From contig WFYJ01000047.1 of assembly GCA_015490175.1 (NCBI GenBank), positions 1 to 38,646 of the forward strand: 38,646 bases of DNA, in the 5' to 3' direction. Each line of letters begins with the position of its first letter. Position 1 is the first letter of the stretch. The position numbers and the translations under genes were made by a program. The stretch comes from Saprospiraceae bacterium. GTDB lineage: Bacteria > Bacteroidota > Bacteroidia > Chitinophagales > Saprospiraceae. The notes below the pieces were generated by a model. It was given only the letters and a program-made list of their open reading frames with translations. It ran no database searches and had not been told where the DNA came from. Positions 34,961-38,646 of the stretch are shown one piece after another.

Positions 34961-34973
34961 TTTGCCGAAAGGC
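34961..34973 (+). repeat. Palindrome 13-mer TTTGCCGAAAGGC in the actC-actD gap
   Basis: An exact copy of the 13-mer extends to TTTGCCGAAAGGCGAAA, so the right arm of the stem is incomplete. It lies 13 bases after the actC stop. Confidence 0.6.
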
Positions 34974-35013
34974 GAAAAAACAGAATAGCGAACAACCGTA
35001 AACCGCTTTGTAA

Positions 35014-35547
35014 ATGAAAAAGAAGGACGTTCTCTTCGGCCTGTACGACGACGAAGAAATCCTGCTCAAAGCCGTGAAAGAGGCGCGTGCACAGCACCTC
35101 GACATCATGGACGTGTTCACGCCCTTCCCCGTGCACGGCATGGAGCAGGCGCTGGGTCTGGCCGAGTCGCGACTGCATATTGCCGGCTTCGTGTACGGCC
35201 TGCTGGGCACGCTGACGGCATTCCTGGGCATGACCTGGATTTTCACGAAGGACTATCCCATCATCTTTGGCGGCAAGCCGTTCTGGGCCGTGCCCTCCTT
35301 CATTCCCATCACCTTCGAGCTGACGGTGCTGTTTGCATCGATCGGCATGACGGTAAGCTTCTACATCGTCAACGGGCAGGGCTTCGGCGTGGACAACCCC
35401 ACGCTCGACGACCGCATCACCGACGACAAGTTCTGCCTGGCCTTCGACAAGGCCGGCAAGAGCGAAGAGGAGCTCAACCGGCTGCGCGATTTCCTCAAGC
35501 GCACGGGCGCTTCGGAAGTGCACGAGAAGACGATCGAGAAGAAATAA
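35014..35547 (+). CDS. actD: Alternative complex III subunit ActD (DUF3341)
   Basis: This 177-residue protein of the DUF3341 family is the ActD subunit. It starts KKKDVLFGLYDDEEILLKAV, then DIMDVFTPFPVHGMEQALGL, which is the family hallmark. Two membrane helices lie at about 58-78 (VYGLLGTLTAFLGMTWIF) and 92-118. The C-terminal charged tail faces the cytoplasm or the rest of the complex. Its role is structural as far as known. It lies 59 bases before actE. Confidence 0.93.
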   Translation: MKKKDVLFGLYDDEEILLKAVKEARAQHLDIMDVFTPFPVHGMEQALGLAESRLHIAGFVYGLLGTLTAFLGMTWIFTKDYPIIFGGKPFWAVPSFIPITFELTVLFASIGMTVSFYIVNGQGFGVDNPTLDDRITDDKFCLAFDKAGKSEEELNRLRDFLKRTGASEVHEKTIEKK

Positions 35548-35606
35548 TTCAGGCAGCTCCGGCTGCGCGAAGGAATTGATTTGGCAAAAAAGCACGAATC
35601 GGAACG

Positions 35607-36473
35607 ATGAAAAAGACCAACCATAACCTTCTCCCGGGCCTGATGCTGGGCCTCATCCTCATGGGTACGGCCTGCCAGCAGCCCGGCCCCAACCAGACGG
35701 GCAGCGAGTTCATCCCGGGCATGGCGCACAGCATCGCCTACGAGGCCAACGTGTATATCGCCTACCCGCTCAACACCTTCGAGGAAGAAAGTGTGAAGAG
35801 CCGCTACGAGCTGTCGAAGCCGCGCAAGCCGGTAGCAGGTACCATTCCGCGTGGCTATACGGGCGTGGCACTGGCTGCCGACGAGGAGCAGGCCCAAAAG
35901 GAGCTGGCCGTGCTCGAGGGGCTCGAGAGCAACGCCATCGGGGTGCCGCTCAACGGCCACGTGCCCTACTACTATCCCGATACCGATGAAGGCCGGGCCC
36001 GCGCTGCGGCAGAGATCATCCAGAACCCGTTCCCCATCACGGCCGAAGGCCTGGAGCGCGGCAAGGAGCTGTACGACATCTACTGCGGCATCTGCCACGG
36101 CGAAAAGGGCGACGGCAACGGCTACCTGGTGCGCGAGGATGGCGGCGTCTATCCGGCTGCGCCGAAAAACTTCCTGCTCGACGAGTTCGTGACGGCTTCC
36201 AACGGGCGCTTCTACCATGCCATCATGTACGGCATCAACGTCATGGGCAGCTATGCCGACAAACTGTCGTACGAGGAGCGCTGGCAGGTGATCCACTGGA
36301 TTCGCGCGCTGCAGGCCAAGGACCGCAAGCTGAAGTACGACGAGAACGAAAACACGCTGAACCCCGAGTTCGGCACGCCGGCCGCCTGGCTCAAACCCGT
36401 AGTGGCCGAGCAACAGGAAACGCCCGCACCGGCCGAGGGAGGCGAGGAGACGACTCAAGGCGACGGCCATTGA
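35607..36473 (+). CDS. actE: Alternative complex III monoheme cytochrome c subunit ActE
   Basis: This is a 288-residue monoheme cytochrome c lipoprotein. Signal peptide and lipobox are visible: MKKTNHNLLPGLMLGLILMG then TAC, with the acylated Cys at residue 23. The N-terminal half contains AYEANVYIAYPLNTFEEES and SKPRKPVAGTIPRG, typical of ActE. The heme site is YCGICHGEKGDGNGYL (Cys160, Cys163, His164), and a distal Met is probably within NVMGSYADKL. The C-terminus is Glu/Pro/Ala-rich and probably flexible. It is likely to be the exit point of electrons to soluble carriers or to the terminal oxidase. It is anchored to the outer face of the inner membrane. A complete copy of the short palindrome follows the stop (36483-36498). 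Confidence 0.94.
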   Translation: MKKTNHNLLPGLMLGLILMGTACQQPGPNQTGSEFIPGMAHSIAYEANVYIAYPLNTFEEESVKSRYELSKPRKPVAGTIPRGYTGVALAADEEQAQKELAVLEGLESNAIGVPLNGHVPYYYPDTDEGRARAAAEIIQNPFPITAEGLERGKELYDIYCGICHGEKGDGNGYLVREDGGVYPAAPKNFLLDEFVTASNGRFYHAIMYGINVMGSYADKLSYEERWQVIHWIRALQAKDRKLKYDENENTLNPEFGTPAAWLKPVVAEQQETPAPAEGGEETTQGDGH

Positions 36474-36482
36474 TCCATACCC

Positions 36483-36498
36483 TTTGCCTTTCGGCAAA
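36483..36498. repeat. Complete palindrome TTTGCCTTTCGGCAAA in the actE-actF gap
   Basis: This is a perfect 6-bp stem with a TTTC loop (GAAA on the minus strand). It lies 9 bases after the actE stop and could act as a processing or partial termination hairpin inside the operon. Confidence 0.65.
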
Positions 36499-36546
36499 AC
36501 CAGCTTTGAAACAGGTTTGATTCATCCATAAATGTGAAAAGATACG

Positions 36547-37821
36547 ATGAGCGATTTCACCTTTGACGGCAACCGGAAGAAATTCCTGTACGGCATGATG
36601 GCGGTGGGTGTCGTGTGTCTGATCCTGACCTTCCTCACCGACCACACGCCGGGCCATATGCGCTTCTGGAGCAACTTCCTCCACAACAGCGCCTACTTCA
36701 CGGGTATTTCCTTCATCTCGCTGTTCTTCCTGACGGCGGCCATCACCGCCTGGGGTGGATGGTACGTCGCCTTCAAGCGGGTGGTGGAAGCGTTTACCCT
36801 GTTCCTTCCGGTGGGCCTCGTGCTGATGCTGATCGTGGCTGCCGGCATTTGGGGCCACTTCCACCATCTGTACCACTGGGCCGACCCCGAAGCCGTGGCC
36901 ACCGATGAGGTGCTGCAGCACAAGTCGGCATTCCTCAACAAGGGCTGGTTCACCTTTGGTACCCTCATCTTCGTAGGCATCTGGTACTGGGTGGCGCGCA
37001 AGCTGCGCATGCTGTCGCTCGAAGAAGACGAGAAGGGCGGCCCGCTCAACTTCACCTTCCACAAGGAGATGCGCAAGTATTCGGCCGGCTTCCTGTTGTT
37101 TGCCGCGTTTTCGAGTGCCGCCCTGATCTGGCTGTGGCTCATGTCGATTGACGCGCACTGGTACAGCACCATGTACGCGTGGTACATGACGGCAAGCTGG
37201 TTTGTGGGCGCCACCGCGCTCATGATCCTCGTGCTCATCTGGCTGCGCAGCAAGGGCTACATGCCGTGGCTCAACGACGACCACCTGCACGACATGGGCA
37301 AGTTCCTCTTTGCCTTCAGCATTTTCTGGACCTACCTGTGGTACGACCAGTACATGCTGATCTGGTACGGCAACATCGGTGAGGAAACCATCTACTTCAA
37401 GGAACGCCTCGACAATTATCCCGTGTTGTTCTACGGCAACCTGGTGCTGAACTTCGTGTTGCCCTTCCTCGTGCTCATGCCCAACACGGCCAAGCGCAAG
37501 ATGGGTACGCTGATGCTCGTCTCGGTGCTCGTGTTCTTCGGTCACTGGTGGGACTACTTCCAGGCCATCAAGCCGGGTGCCCTGATCAATGCGCAGCACC
37601 TGGCACACGCCGCCGAAGAGGCCGGCCACGCCGCCGAGCATGGCTCCAGCTTCATGATGGGCTTCACCATCCCCGGCCTGCTCGAGCTGGGCACGTTGAT
37701 CGGCTTTCTGGGGCTGTTCCTCTACGTGGTGATGAGCCAGCTCGAGAAGGCTCCGCTGCTGCCCAAGAACGATCCTTACAAGGAGGAAAGCCTGCACCAC
37801 CACGTGTGGCCTTTCGGCTGA
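36547..37821 (+). CDS. actF: Alternative complex III membrane subunit ActF
   Basis: This 424-residue integral membrane protein has about ten helices and is a relative of ActC that packs against it in the complex. It opens MSDFTFDGNRKKFLYGMMAV. Typical segments are WGHFHHLYHWADPEAVATDE, LQHKSAFLNKGWFT, YSTMYAWYMTASWFVGATAL, WTYLWYDQYMLIWYGNIGEE and FGHWWDYFQAIKPGAL. It lacks the quinol-site features of ActC, as known for ActF. It is the last act gene. The cytochrome oxidase gene coxB begins 94 bases later without a clear terminator, so the two modules are probably co-transcribed. Confidence 0.93.
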   Translation: MSDFTFDGNRKKFLYGMMAVGVVCLILTFLTDHTPGHMRFWSNFLHNSAYFTGISFISLFFLTAAITAWGGWYVAFKRVVEAFTLFLPVGLVLMLIVAAGIWGHFHHLYHWADPEAVATDEVLQHKSAFLNKGWFTFGTLIFVGIWYWVARKLRMLSLEEDEKGGPLNFTFHKEMRKYSAGFLLFAAFSSAALIWLWLMSIDAHWYSTMYAWYMTASWFVGATALMILVLIWLRSKGYMPWLNDDHLHDMGKFLFAFSIFWTYLWYDQYMLIWYGNIGEETIYFKERLDNYPVLFYGNLVLNFVLPFLVLMPNTAKRKMGTLMLVSVLVFFGHWWDYFQAIKPGALINAQHLAHAAEEAGHAAEHGSSFMMGFTIPGLLELGTLIGFLGLFLYVVMSQLEKAPLLPKNDPYKEESLHHHVWPFG

Positions 37822-37824
37822 GCA

Positions 37825-37898
37825 GGTTTTGGCGAAAGCCTGAACCAATACCAGAACAAAACGTTCACATTGTCCTGATAACAGAGGGTAAAACCCTC
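37825..37898 (+). promoter_or_regulatory. Two hairpins in the actF-coxB gap
   Basis: The first hairpin (37825-37846) pairs GGTT with AACC and GGC with GCC around GAAA. The second (37884-37898) is a perfect GAGGGT-AAA-ACCCTC stem. Neither has a T-tract, so they look like processing or attenuation structures and not full terminators. Confidence 0.4.
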
Positions 37899-37915
37899 CA
37901 AACCAAAGTACAACC

Positions 37916-38646
37916 ATGACGGCTCTTCTGGCAATAGCTTCTCTTGTCCTGATTGTCGTAGTACTCATCCAGATCGGCAAGATCTCGGACCTTGCCCGCA
38001 AGATTCGGGGCGAAGAGGAAGTGCAGTACGCCACCAACCGCGTGAACGGCACCATGATGCTGTGGTTCATGGTGTTTTTCATTGCCTTCTGCATCTGGTC
38101 GGCGATGCACTATAAAAACCTGATGCTGGGCTACGGCCCGCTCGAGTCGGCTTCGGCCCATGGCGGCGAGATCGACAGCATGTTCAACGTGACGCTGTTC
38201 TTCACCGGCATCGTGTTTCTCGCCACCCAGATCGCTTTGTTCTACTTCGCCTGGAAGTACCGCGGGCGCAAGGGCCACAAAGCCGATTTTTATCCGCACG
38301 ACGATCGCCTCGAAATGCTGTGGACGGGCGTGCCGGCCGTGGTGATGACCTTCCTCGTGATCCGCGGTCTGATCGCCTGGAACGACATCATGGTGGACAT
38401 TCCCGCCGACGCCGTGCCCGGCAAGGACTACATCGAGGTGGAAGCCACCGGCTCGCAGTTCCTGTGGTACCTGCGCTACCCCGGCCCCGACAACAAGCTG
38501 GGTGCGCGCGACTACCGCAAGATCACGGCTACCAACCCGCTGGGCCAGGACTGGACCGATGAGGCCAACCTCGACGACTTCCAGCCCACCGACCTGGTAT
38601 TGCCTGTCGGCAAACCCGTGCGCGTGCGCATCACCTCGCGCGATGT
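37916..38646 (+). CDS. coxB: Cytochrome c oxidase subunit II (partial, runs off the right edge)
   Basis: ATG 37916 opens a frame of at least 243 codons that continues past the window. Hydrophobic segments lie at about residues 2-18 (ALLAIASLVLIVVVLIQIG), 44-60, 82-104 and 118-138. Then the periplasmic cupredoxin domain begins with YIEVEATGSQFLWYLRYPGP, where the FxWxxxYP-type aromatic motif accepts electrons. The CuA ligands are expected beyond the edge. The spacing after actF (94 bases) and the order act genes then cox genes are the standard supercomplex layout in Bacteroidota. Subunit I (coxA) should follow. Confidence 0.92.
   Translation, partial: MTALLAIASLVLIVVVLIQIGKISDLARKIRGEEEVQYATNRVNGTMMLWFMVFFIAFCIWSAMHYKNLMLGYGPLESASAHGGEIDSMFNVTLFFTGIVFLATQIALFYFAWKYRGRKGHKADFYPHDDRLEMLWTGVPAVVMTFLVIRGLIAWNDIMVDIPADAVPGKDYIEVEATGSQFLWYLRYPGPDNKLGARDYRKITATNPLGQDWTDEANLDDFQPTDLVLPVGKPVRVRITSRD

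Noticed and set aside
36391-38094. Long minus-strand frame across actF and coxB
   Set aside because: It is an antisense shadow of two recognised membrane protein genes, with a His/Gln/Glu-rich translation.

Overview
The window comes from a GC-rich member of the Bacteroidota, most likely a Saprospiria/Lewinella-type marine or activated-sludge lineage (lineage is inference). Supporting signs are a fused E1 alpha/beta dehydrogenase, cargo proteins with type IX secretion C-terminal domains, a PorP/SprF partner, a bacillithiol gene, the actABCDEF alternative complex III operon, and several promoters of the Bacteroidota form TTG-N19/20-TAnnTTTG. The act operon runs into a cytochrome c oxidase gene at the right edge.

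Layout. 1-1724: the tail of an RHS polymorphic toxin gene carrying two in-frame stops, an AT-rich variable tip, an overlapping membrane protein that is a candidate immunity protein, and a scrap of a second toxin tip. 2032-4458 (-): fused 2-oxo acid dehydrogenase E1. 4862-10637 (+): DUF1573 protein, penicillin-acylase-family hydrolase, two small membrane proteins, PLP aminotransferase. 10677-12218 (-): secreted M20 peptidase. 12380-19524 (+): two secreted T9SS cargo proteins (type A and type B sorting domains) and a PorP/SprF-like protein. 19900-21594 (+): sodium/solute symporter. 21600-23542 (-): two unrecognised exported proteins, the first with an apparent frameshift. 23755-24495 (+): bshB1. 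24924-27524 (-): UbiD-family decarboxylase and a START-like lipid-binding protein. 27663-28457 (+): thyA. 28511-28706: a candidate structured RNA with its own promoter. 28835-37821 (+): actABCDEF. 37916 to the edge: coxB.

Functionally, the right third is a respiratory module. The Act complex would oxidise menaquinol and pass electrons through c-type hemes to the downstream oxidase. The middle is cell-surface and secretion biology, with the type B cargo directly followed by a PorP/SprF-like partner. The left end is an interbacterial-competition island in decay or in turnover.

The least explained material is non-coding. A composite dispersed repeat occurs three times; each copy is a 7-bp-period array, a conserved core, an 8-bp-period array and a GC-rich segment. 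A 13-mer, TTTGCCGAAAGGC, occurs eight times exactly and usually forms part of a hairpin with a 4-nt loop. There are also a 15-unit 9-bp minisatellite and a GTCACGC array. Together with the candidate RNA before actA, these are the best candidates for undescribed elements.
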